From Phocaeicola plebeius (GTDB lineage Bacteria; Bacteroidota; Bacteroidia; Bacteroidales; Bacteroidaceae), in the NCBI GenBank assembly GCA_022767125.1, contig JALEPZ010000064.1:1-42847 (forward strand): a stretch of 42,847 nucleotides of DNA, in the 5' to 3' direction. Shown here piece by piece: positions 18,141-26,098 of the stretch (position 1 is the first letter of the stretch; every line of letters begins with the position of its first letter). Under the pieces are notes generated by a model, which was not told the origin of the DNA, searched no databases, and saw only the letters and a list, made by a program, of their open reading frames with translations. The translations under genes and the position numbers were made by a program.

Positions 18141-19427
18141 TTAGCCGTTCTTCAGCGGATCCTCCTTGTCGGGGGCTGGAGGCTCAGGCGTAGAGAGCGG
18201 AGCGAACGGGTCAAAATAGGAGATACCTAGTTGCTGCAACAGGGGCAGCCAATCCATCAGTTTCTTCAGAAATCTGCCGTAATTCTTCTGGTTGACAGGA
18301 GTCCATGCCGCTTCAGCTACGGCGAAGAGGCGGGGGAAGGTCATGAAGTCCAACCGGTGGGGATCGGCGATGCGCTCGGTCCACATGCAGCACTGCAGGC
18401 CCATGAGCTGGCTTTCGTAGCCTTTGGCCAAATGCAGCAGCGGATCGGGGAAACTGTAAATATTCTCCAGCATATTGCAGCTTTCCCTGCGCCCTACCCG
18501 ATGGGTGGGAAATTGTACAAAGTCGCCGTACATGGGCAGACGGGGTGTAAGAATGACCCGGTAGCCCCGTTCGAGGGCCTTCACCAACTGGTACTTCCGG
18601 TCGTGCCGCCACCACATCACCATGGCCTTTTGAGGCGATACTTCCGCATCGACAATCTCGTCCCAGCCAATCATGGTCTTGCCTTTCGAGGCAACGATGT
18701 CGGCTACCCGCCGAACGAAGTAATGCTCCAGTCCGCTTTCGTTCACCAGCTTGTGCGATTGGATGAACGACTGGATATACGGGTCCGTAAACCATTCCTG
18801 GTTGCCGAAGTGCACTTCGTCGCCGCCGATGTGGATGTAGGGAGCAGGAAACAGTTCCACCACCTCGTCCAGCACGTGGCTGATGAACTGGAAGGTCTCT
18901 TCCCGGCATGGATGGAAAGTAAATCCGTCACCGCCGCCCGACAGCTCGGGATAGGCCCGACAAGCTGCCGTGGCATGTCCGGGCATGTCAATCTCGGGGA
19001 CAACCATGATGTGGCGTTCGGCGGCATAGGCCACAATCTCCCGGATGTCCTCTTGGGTATAGAATGCGGGCTCGGCATTCGGGTCGTGCCAGTTCCCCCG
19101 TGCACCGATGGTTGTCAGCTTGGGATAGCGCTTGATTTCGATCCGCCATCCCGGCACATCGGTCAGATGCCAGTGGAAGACATTCAGCCGCAGTTTCTCC
19201 ATCAGGTCGAGGTATTGTTTGACCTTTTCCTTTCCGAAGAAATGGCGGCTTTCGTCCAGCATGAAGCCGCGCCATTCAAAGCGAGGTGTGGTGTTGTCCT
19301 TTGTGTTGCCCACGAAGTATTCCCACCGGTTGTCTTGTGCCGGGGCAGGGGAGGTAACGGGTTGTGCATACAGCCAGCTTGCTGAAAGCCATAGCAAGCA
19401 AAAGGTAATCATACTACGTATCATCAT
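18141..19427 (-). CDS. GH20 beta-N-acetylhexosaminidase, single catalytic domain
   Basis: This enzyme is predicted to remove terminal beta-linked GlcNAc or GalNAc from glycans by the substrate-assisted GH20 mechanism. The signal peptide covers about residues 1-21. The catalytic barrel starts almost at once with RFEWRGFMLDESRHFF (about 49-64), and continues with NVFHWHLTD, VVPEIDMPGH and the catalytic pair D203-E204 in HIGGDEVHF, then GWDEIV. The N-terminal non-catalytic domain that most GH20 enzymes carry before this point is missing, since only about 27 residues precede the barrel. It is the last gene of the minus-strand locus. Preferred substrate and linkage cannot be told from sequence. 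Confidence 0.9.
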   Translation of the reverse strand: MMIRSMITFCLLWLSASWLYAQPVTSPAPAQDNRWEYFVGNTKDNTTPRFEWRGFMLDESRHFFGKEKVKQYLDLMEKLRLNVFHWHLTDVPGWRIEIKRYPKLTTIGARGNWHDPNAEPAFYTQEDIREIVAYAAERHIMVVPEIDMPGHATAACRAYPELSGGGDGFTFHPCREETFQFISHVLDEVVELFPAPYIHIGGDEVHFGNQEWFTDPYIQSFIQSHKLVNESGLEHYFVRRVADIVASKGKTMIGWDEIVDAEVSPQKAMVMWWRHDRKYQLVKALERGYRVILTPRLPMYGDFVQFPTHRVGRRESCNMLENIYSFPDPLLHLAKGYESQLMGLQCCMWTERIADPHRLDFMTFPRLFAVAEAAWTPVNQKNYGRFLKKLMDWLPLLQQLGISYFDPFAPLSTPEPPAPDKEDPLKNG

Positions 19428-19457
19428 TCTTATGGTTTAATGTTGGTTATACATCTG

Positions 19458-19482
19458 TGACTTCACTATGTTCAGCATGAAA
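19458..19482 (+). repeat. Degenerate copy of the dispersed hairpin motif
   Basis: The loop part TCACTATGTTC (19463-19473) and the right stem AGCAT (19474-19478) match the motif, but the left stem no longer pairs. It lies in the 60-bp gap between the GH20 and the first GH2 gene. Confidence 0.4.
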
Positions 19483-19487
19483 GAACC

Positions 19488-22265
19488 TTACTTATTGTGG
19501 AAGGAGTTCAGAAAATCATCTTGTTCATAGTTCTCTTCCGATTGCTGCGCATCGCCGTAGAGCGAAGTGAGGAACGATTCGTCCAAAACGACTTGGGGTT
19601 GGAAGCTGCTGCTGGTCACATACGAACGGATGCTATGTAGCAACTGCTGTGTGGCAGGCCGTTTGTCCCAGTCGGTCGTTACGTCGAGCGCCAGTACCAG
19701 CAACTTACCGTTGGACATCCTGGCCTCGAATCCGATGCCCAGTTTGTGGTTGTGCTGATACGTGTCGATGGGCTGGATGAAGGGCAGCAGCTCTTTCGGG
19801 GTGTTGTCCATTTCCATCACCTTGGCATACGACAGAATGTCCCACCACTGCCAGTCCAGATGGTCCTCCGTCACGAATTCGCTGAAGGCTGCATGGTCGT
19901 TGTGAATCAGGTTACCCAGTGTGAGCGGTGCCCATTTGAACATGATGGGATTCCAGAAATGGTTGTGGAAGTATGAACGCCGTCCCTTGATGGCTTTCGG
20001 TTGGGGCAGCAGCACCACCGTCTTTCCATTGCGCAAGGCGGACTTTACCTGCTCCGTATAGCGGGAAGCGTAGAGCACCTGGTCGTCTGATGCCAGCAGG
20101 TCTTTGGCCTGCCGACGGGCATAGACCCAGATGTTCCACTCGTTGGACAGTTGGTTGCCGACCCTAAGACGGATGGTCAGGCGGGTGTTGGCCGGTACCT
20201 TCTCCAGCGAGAACGAGAAGGAGTCAACCGGCGTTACCGCATAGTTAGGAATGGTCAGCGAACGGAGTCGTCCCTTGTATAAAATCTGACCGGACGCATC
20301 GGTTACTTCCCAGCGGACGGATGCCTTGTGTAGGGGGGCCGGTCCGTAATGGTAGACTTCTGCCTTCGCCGAGAACGTTTCGTCGTTGTAGAGCGAGCGT
20401 TTCTTAAACCGGAGCAGCGGGACGGTAGGCGCACAGAAACGGCGAAATTCTTCGGGCTTCAGGATGCCTTTGCTTTCCCAAAACGCGTCGAGGATGCCGA
20501 CAGGAGCATAGCCTTGCCCCGGGAAATCCACCAGACTGAGCAGCTGGAAGCCTGAAGAGAGCGAGCTGCGCAGCTGGCCTTCGATGACATCCTTGTATTC
20601 TACGCGGGTCTGTTGGCCGGTCACCCGGTAAAAGTCGCGTGCCAGTTCCAGCATGCCATGAGCTGCCAGCGAATCGCGGTAGACTTTCAGGTTGCGTGCT
20701 TCGACGGGGCCCGTGTAACGGGGAATGTCGTCAAAGTTGGGATAGACGCAGCGTTGACCTGTCTCGTGGCTGATGATGGGCTGGCCGGTGCCGTGTCCGG
20801 CATTGATGTCCCAGTCGGTGTAGGGACGGCCGTCATAGATGGTTACGCCGCCTTTATCCGAACGATGGGAAATGTAGAACTGCTCCGACTGGACGTGGCG
20901 TCGGGCGGTCGAACCGCTGTAGAGGCGGCGAGGGTCTTTTTCGCGCCCATAGTGTGTCAGCTCTTCCAGGAAACCGAAATCTCCCTCCAGCTCGTTCCCG
21001 TTGCAGTACAGCAGGAAGGAGGGATGATTGCCGTATTCTTTGAGGATGGCCTGCAGCTCGCGGCGGAAGAAGTCGTTGCGTCGTTCGTCTCCGGGCTTGC
21101 CATCGGCTCCCCACATGGGCATTTCCACCTCGAGGTAGACGCCCATCTTGTCGGCCATTCGGAAGCAGGCGGCAGGCGGGCACCACGAATGGAAGCGCAT
21201 GTGGTTCATGCCGTAGTCTTTGAGAATGGTGAAGAGGCGTTTCCACGAGGCATCATCCATCGGAACATGGCCGGTGAGCGGAAATTCGGCGTTGTTGACA
21301 GTGCCGCGCAGGTGGATGCGGTGTCCGTTGAGCAGGATGTCGTTGCCTTCGGAACGTACTTCCCGCAACCCGAAGGTTACCTGGCGGCTGTCGGTAGCCG
21401 GCAGGGCCGATTCTGTCTGCAACCGGCAGTCCAACGTGTAGAGGTTGGGGGTGAACTCGTCCCACAGACGGGCCTTGCTTCCCAAGGCTAGCTGGGTGGT
21501 CAGCGAGATGAGGCTATCGGCGGAGTGAATGGGTATGCGATGTTCAACGCGCAGTCCGTTACCTGCTACGATGAAGGTCGCTTCGCCTTTCACCGCATGA
21601 CCGGTAGTGTTCTGCAGTTGTAATTCGGCGCGAATGGACTTGTGCGCTACGTCCGGGTAGACTTGCAGATCGTCGATGAATACGGAGTCACGGGCTACGA
21701 GCTTCACCTCTCCAATGGCACCGTTCCAGTTGATCTGTGTATATTCCGTGTGGGCATGGTCCCACTTGTGCGTATTGTATTGAAAACGGTTGTCGATCAT
21801 CAGGTCCAGGATGTCGGTCTGTCCGGGTTTCAGATAACCGGTCAGGTCGTGTACATGAGGGACACTCACGTAGTCGCAGCGGTTCACCTCGTTGCGCCCG
21901 CGATAGATGGAGGTCAGCCAGTGTGCCCGCTCCAGGTACAGGTAGATGCGTTTGCCCTCCCATTCGGCGGGTACATCGATATACTTGCGGTACCACGCCG
22001 GACCCATATACTCGCACTTGCGGGTCAGGCGGTCGTAGTATTTGTAGGAGGTACGGTGGCCGATGCCGTAGTCATCGGTGATGCCGGGCAGCTGGATGGT
22101 TTCGTGCAGATGGCCGTCTCCCCGGATTTCTACCGAGGCCCGACGGAAATCCATCAGGTCGGTCTCGAATTCCCAGGTGCCGCTCATGTCGATTTCCTGT
22201 TGGGCCATAGCAGGTCCTCCGCAGAGGCAGAGGAGGAACAGGGGTAAAAGGGTTCGGATACTCAT
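19488..22265 (-). CDS. GH2-family glycoside hydrolase, 925 residues
   Basis: This is a secreted retaining glycosidase, probably acting on beta-galactosides or a related sugar; the substrate is not certain. The signal peptide ends AMA at about residue 21. A sugar-binding jelly-roll domain (about 25-190), an immunoglobulin-like domain (about 195-300) and the TIM barrel (from about 300) follow the GH2 order. The acid/base is likely E425 in NGNELEG. The nucleophile candidate is E501 in ISHETGQ, which differs from the SEYG-type motif of the neighbouring GH2. A long region (about 510-640) and a C-terminal part of about 280 residues have no assignment from me. It lies 30 nt downstream of the second GH2 gene. 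Confidence 0.8.
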   Translation of the reverse strand: MSIRTLLPLFLLCLCGGPAMAQQEIDMSGTWEFETDLMDFRRASVEIRGDGHLHETIQLPGITDDYGIGHRTSYKYYDRLTRKCEYMGPAWYRKYIDVPAEWEGKRIYLYLERAHWLTSIYRGRNEVNRCDYVSVPHVHDLTGYLKPGQTDILDLMIDNRFQYNTHKWDHAHTEYTQINWNGAIGEVKLVARDSVFIDDLQVYPDVAHKSIRAELQLQNTTGHAVKGEATFIVAGNGLRVEHRIPIHSADSLISLTTQLALGSKARLWDEFTPNLYTLDCRLQTESALPATDSRQVTFGLREVRSEGNDILLNGHRIHLRGTVNNAEFPLTGHVPMDDASWKRLFTILKDYGMNHMRFHSWCPPAACFRMADKMGVYLEVEMPMWGADGKPGDERRNDFFRRELQAILKEYGNHPSFLLYCNGNELEGDFGFLEELTHYGREKDPRRLYSGSTARRHVQSEQFYISHRSDKGGVTIYDGRPYTDWDINAGHGTGQPIISHETGQRCVYPNFDDIPRYTGPVEARNLKVYRDSLAAHGMLELARDFYRVTGQQTRVEYKDVIEGQLRSSLSSGFQLLSLVDFPGQGYAPVGILDAFWESKGILKPEEFRRFCAPTVPLLRFKKRSLYNDETFSAKAEVYHYGPAPLHKASVRWEVTDASGQILYKGRLRSLTIPNYAVTPVDSFSFSLEKVPANTRLTIRLRVGNQLSNEWNIWVYARRQAKDLLASDDQVLYASRYTEQVKSALRNGKTVVLLPQPKAIKGRRSYFHNHFWNPIMFKWAPLTLGNLIHNDHAAFSEFVTEDHLDWQWWDILSYAKVMEMDNTPKELLPFIQPIDTYQHNHKLGIGFEARMSNGKLLVLALDVTTDWDKRPATQQLLHSIRSYVTSSSFQPQVVLDESFLTSLYGDAQQSEENYEQDDFLNSFHNK

Positions 22266-22295
22266 GTTTTCTTTTTTTTAGAATCTTTCTTTTTT

Positions 22296-24410
22296 TTAGA
22301 ATCCGGAATGGACATTCTTGTTTTCGTACGATTCGGTTCCCCGGTCTTGTTCGCCGTTATACTGCCAGACGATTTCGTCGGTGTATTCCTTTCCGTCGCG
22401 GGTCACTATGGCCTTCAGTACGTTCTTCCCGTCGGCCAGTGTCACCTGGTCGAATACATAATGGACAGCCGTGTAGCCTTGACGGATGCCCGTCAGCTCC
22501 GTACCGTTCAGGTACACCTTGGGAGTACCGATGTTCGAATAGACGGTGACGGAGGTCTGCTTCCGTTCGCGCTCCACATTGCGGCGCTGCGTGAGGTAGA
22601 CCACCGGCTCCTTGCTCCAGTTGGCCTTGTACCAGTAGAATGAGTCCTTGCGGGTCTTGCGGTCGAAGGTCATCAGGCCCTTCATGTTGCGGGCAATGAC
22701 ACCGCCGCGACTAGCCATCGGCGTAGCGAAGTCGAACGAGTTCCAGAGATAGGAGGCCAGAATGTAGGGGTGACGGGCGATGACGCTCCAGTGGTATTCA
22801 TGCACCTTGGTCTGGAAGGTCTCGGGATAGTATTGTTCCCACCATTTCAGCGATTCGCCCAGCAACTCAGTCTGATGGGCGATGTTGGCATCCGCCCCAT
22901 ATTCCGACAGGATGAAGCGCTGGTGTGGATAGTTGGTCTCCAGTCCCTCAATCCATTCGTCGATGTTTTTGATTTTCTTTTCATACCAGCCGAAGTAGCG
23001 GTTCATGGCCTGGATGTCGGCATTCAGGTTCACCGGATGTTCCATGTGTCCGTAGCCGTTCACCGACACGGTGTAGCGGTCGGGGTCTTCCGTCTTGGCC
23101 AGGTCGTGCAGCTCAGCCGTGAGCTGTGCGGTGTAGGCATGCGGATGATAGACCTCGTTGTGGAGTCCCCACACGTAGATGGACGGGTGGTTGAAGTTCT
23201 GCCGGATGAGTTCGCGGAGCTGGTTCTTGGCATTTTCAGCTTCCTCTCCCGTCACCCGGTTCACGAACGGAATCTCTGCCCAGATGATGAGACCTAGCGA
23301 GTCGCAGCGGGAGTAGAGGTATTCCGATTGTTGGTAATGGGCGAAGCGCACGGTGGTGGCGCCCACTTCCATAATCTGCGACAGGTCGAAGTCGTGGTGT
23401 TCGTTCTTCAGGGCACTGCCCAGTCCCCACCAGTCCTGGTGGCGGCACACGCCGTACATGGGATAGCGTTGGCCGTTCAGGAAGAATCCTTTTCCGGCCA
23501 CCATTTCGTATTTGCGCAGGCCTAGCGGCTGCGTCACTTCGTCGATGACTTGCCCGTCGCGGAGCAGACGGGTCACCACCTTATACAGATAAGGGTCTTC
23601 CCGACCTTGCCACAGATGGGGACGGGAGAGGCGGAAAGCGGACTGAATCGACTGGGTGCCTTGGGGCGTGAGGTCGATGTGCTGGCGGTCGGTGGCCACC
23701 GTCCGGCCCTCCTGGGTGTAGAGGGTGTTTTCCAAGGTCACGGCAACGGGCTGCAGGCTGTTGTTGTCCAGCTTGACCTTGACAGCTACATCGGCCGACC
23801 GCTTGGACACGTTTTTCTGGGTGATATAGACACCCGGCGAGGCGCAGTCGGTCACACTGATATGCGTCGGTTCGGTGACCACTAACCATACGGGACGATA
23901 GATGCCGCCGTAGACACCGAACAGGGAGTGGTTGACCGGGATGACATCGGGGCGCGACTGGTTGTCGGCCTTGACGATGATTTCATTGGATTCGCCGGCC
24001 TTGAGGGCACTGCCGATTTCCACAGCGAAGGCCGAGTAGCCTCCCTTGTGGGTGCCTGTCAGCTGTCCGTTGACATAGACTTCCGCACAGGCGCCGACTC
24101 CTTCGAAGCGCAGGTACACCCGCTTGTCGCGCAGGTTGTCGGGACAGACATAGGTTTTCCGGTAGTAGCAGGGACCGGCATAGAAATCGTTGTACTTGGT
24201 CTGCATGTCGGTGGCGTTCCAGGTGTGGGGGATTTCCACCGCTTCCCACTTCCCGTTCCAGGCTGCGACAGCCTTTACCGGTTCGGCGGCAATGGGACCT
24301 TTCTTGAACTCCCATCCGTTGCAGAAGGAAGTGACTTCACGCGCATGTGCCGAGGCGCTTCCCAGGAGGGAAGCTGCTGCGGCGCAGAAGAGAAAAAGTA
24401 ATTGTTTCAT
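22296..24410 (-). CDS. GH2-family beta-galactosidase-like enzyme, 704 residues
   Basis: This secreted retaining glycosidase has a signal peptide (about residues 1-23, ASAHA) and the standard GH2 layout. The jelly-roll (about 27-180) holds EIPHTWNATD and YVNGQLTGTHKGGYSAF, the sandwich domain covers about 180-300, and the TIM barrel begins with FFLNGQRYPMYGVCRHQD. The acid/base is E419 in WGLHNEV and the nucleophile E503 in LSEYGAD. A short C-terminal beta domain (about 610-690) follows. These are the features of Bacteroides beta-galactosidases, although beta-glucuronidases share them. The start is 8 nt downstream of the fucosidase stop on the same strand, which shows tight operon coupling. 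Confidence 0.87.
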   Translation of the reverse strand: MKQLLFLFCAAAASLLGSASAHAREVTSFCNGWEFKKGPIAAEPVKAVAAWNGKWEAVEIPHTWNATDMQTKYNDFYAGPCYYRKTYVCPDNLRDKRVYLRFEGVGACAEVYVNGQLTGTHKGGYSAFAVEIGSALKAGESNEIIVKADNQSRPDVIPVNHSLFGVYGGIYRPVWLVVTEPTHISVTDCASPGVYITQKNVSKRSADVAVKVKLDNNSLQPVAVTLENTLYTQEGRTVATDRQHIDLTPQGTQSIQSAFRLSRPHLWQGREDPYLYKVVTRLLRDGQVIDEVTQPLGLRKYEMVAGKGFFLNGQRYPMYGVCRHQDWWGLGSALKNEHHDFDLSQIMEVGATTVRFAHYQQSEYLYSRCDSLGLIIWAEIPFVNRVTGEEAENAKNQLRELIRQNFNHPSIYVWGLHNEVYHPHAYTAQLTAELHDLAKTEDPDRYTVSVNGYGHMEHPVNLNADIQAMNRYFGWYEKKIKNIDEWIEGLETNYPHQRFILSEYGADANIAHQTELLGESLKWWEQYYPETFQTKVHEYHWSVIARHPYILASYLWNSFDFATPMASRGGVIARNMKGLMTFDRKTRKDSFYWYKANWSKEPVVYLTQRRNVERERKQTSVTVYSNIGTPKVYLNGTELTGIRQGYTAVHYVFDQVTLADGKNVLKAIVTRDGKEYTDEIVWQYNGEQDRGTESYENKNVHSGF

Positions 24411-24418
24411 CTTATGGG

Positions 24419-25939
24419 TTAGTTGATAGTTAGTAAAGTAATTAGGGTTAGGTAATAATAGGTAATAAGGGTCAGGTAATTATAGATAGTGGGATGGAAC
24501 CGCTCAGGTAAGGCATCGCGGTAGCGGCTGCTGTCCGCGCTCCCGTCTTCCACGCTCAGGCAGATGACGAAAGGTTCTTTCTCGGAGGCAAAGCGGTCTG
24601 CCAGCACGATGTATTCGTCGCGGGCCGCTTCTGTCACCTCCACCTTCTTTCCGTCGAGGGTACGGGCAGCGTTGATGCGCAGCTTCCGGGGCACCTTCAC
24701 CTTCAGCCGGTGCGAGAAGGGCTGGTTGAAGACCACCATGTAGATGTTGTTCCCCTTGCGGGTGTAGTAGCCCCAGTCCTGTTTCTCCAGCCCGGCATAG
24801 TCGCAGCCATAGATGCTTTCTCCGTTCTGCTTCATCCAGCGTCCGATGGAGGCAGCCAGCTCCTTCTCCTCCGGGCGGAAGTCTCCGTCGGGCTGAGGCC
24901 CGAAGTTGACCACCATGTTGCCGCCCATAGAGACGGCATGTACAATGCGTTCCAGCACCTCCACCGGTGTCTTGACATAGCTGAGCGACCAGTCCTTGTG
25001 GTAGCCCCATTGGTTTTCGGGTACGGTCATGCAGGCCTCCCAGTCCCAACGGGTCACCTTCAGATCCTTCACGGGGTCGGGCAGCTTCCGCTCGTAGCCC
25101 GATTCGTAGTCGCCCATCAGATGGCCGTTCGAGTCGAAGTGTCGTTTCCCGTAGTCATCGGCCCGCAAGCGGCTGTTGATGGTCACGCCCGGCACCAGCT
25201 CTTTCAGCATCCGTTCCACGTGGGCCGTCCACCCGCCGTTTTTCTTGATGCTGCTGTCCCAGGTGCCGTCGAACCAGAAGTCCTTGACGGTGGGGTAGCG
25301 GGTGGCCAGTTCGCGCAGCTGGTTGTCCGTAAAGTCCAGGAACCGCCGGAAGGCCACGCTGTCTTCACGGGTCTTCAGGTCGTAGCGCCAGTCGGGATGG
25401 CTCCAGTCCATCACCGAGAAATAGAAGTGCACATCGATGCCTTCCTCGTTGTAGGCCTTGACCATCTCGCCGAGCAGGTCTTTCTTGTAGGGCGTGTTGG
25501 CCACGGTGTACGAGGTGTACTGGCTGGGCCACAGGCAGAAGCCTTCGTGATGCTTGGTGGTGAGCTTCACGTATTTCACCCCCATCTGCCGGGCCATCCT
25601 GGCCCATGCCTTGGCATCAAAGCGGGTGGGGTTCCATTGCTGCATCAGCTGCATCCATTCATCAGAAGGGACGTTGGCCCACGACTTCAGCCATTCGGCA
25701 GCGCCGGGGTACATTTTGCCCTTCCATTCGCCGCCGGGGATGGCATACAGCCCCCAATGGATGAAGGCTCCCAGGCGGTGGTTGCGGAACTGCTGCATGG
25801 CGGCATCCTGTCGTTTGCCCAGCCGGTCTGCCCCGTACTGCAAAGGGATTTCCTGTTCCGCCGGTAACGGGCGGGGCTGGGCTTGTGAGTAAGAGATTAA
25901 TCCAATAATCGTTATGGCTAACAAAATTAACTTCTTCAT
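24419..25939 (-). CDS. GH29 alpha-L-fucosidase
   Basis: This enzyme removes alpha-linked L-fucose by a retaining mechanism. After a signal peptide (about residues 1-20) the catalytic barrel shows the GH29 marks: FIHWGLYAIPGGEW (59-72), KHHEGFCLWPS (129-139) and the nucleophile D224 in DFWFDGTWD. A small beta-sandwich follows near the C-terminus. At 506 residues it is of normal size, but the last 20 or so residues (YNYLTLIT repeated as YYYLTLIT) come from a short imperfect tandem DNA repeat and are surely not part of the fold. It is the first enzyme gene after SusD, with 159 bp between them. Confidence 0.93.
   Translation of the reverse strand: MKKLILLAITIIGLISYSQAQPRPLPAEQEIPLQYGADRLGKRQDAAMQQFRNHRLGAFIHWGLYAIPGGEWKGKMYPGAAEWLKSWANVPSDEWMQLMQQWNPTRFDAKAWARMARQMGVKYVKLTTKHHEGFCLWPSQYTSYTVANTPYKKDLLGEMVKAYNEEGIDVHFYFSVMDWSHPDWRYDLKTREDSVAFRRFLDFTDNQLRELATRYPTVKDFWFDGTWDSSIKKNGGWTAHVERMLKELVPGVTINSRLRADDYGKRHFDSNGHLMGDYESGYERKLPDPVKDLKVTRWDWEACMTVPENQWGYHKDWSLSYVKTPVEVLERIVHAVSMGGNMVVNFGPQPDGDFRPEEKELAASIGRWMKQNGESIYGCDYAGLEKQDWGYYTRKGNNIYMVVFNQPFSHRLKVKVPRKLRINAARTLDGKKVEVTEAARDEYIVLADRFASEKEPFVICLSVEDGSADSSRYRDALPERFHPTIYNYLTLITYYYLTLITLLTIN
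24444..24485. repeat. Imperfect 24-bp tandem duplication at the GH29 3' end
   Basis: AGGGTTAGGTAATAAT plus AGGTAATA (24444-24467) is followed by a partial second unit AGGGTCAGGTAATTATAG (24468-24485). Because the unit is a multiple of three it keeps the frame and produces an eight-residue repeat at the fucosidase C-terminus. Confidence 0.6.
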
Positions 25940-26098
25940 GAGGCTTTTAGTAATGATTTTGTAAAGATAATAAAGAAATTTGTGAAATGAGAAGTACGAA
26001 TAGAAAACAAAGGGACAAAGGCATAAATCTATTTTGTCTATAGTATGACGAAAGTTTTTTATTGCCCTTGCCCTTTGTATCTTATAATGAAGTCAGGA

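Noticed and set aside
18231-19385. A 384-residue ORF opposite the GH20 gene
   Set aside because: Shadow of the GH20 coding frame, with no domain or signal sequence.
24710-25867. A 385-residue ORF opposite the fucosidase gene
   Set aside because: The opposite strand holds all GH29 motifs; this frame lacks any family resemblance.
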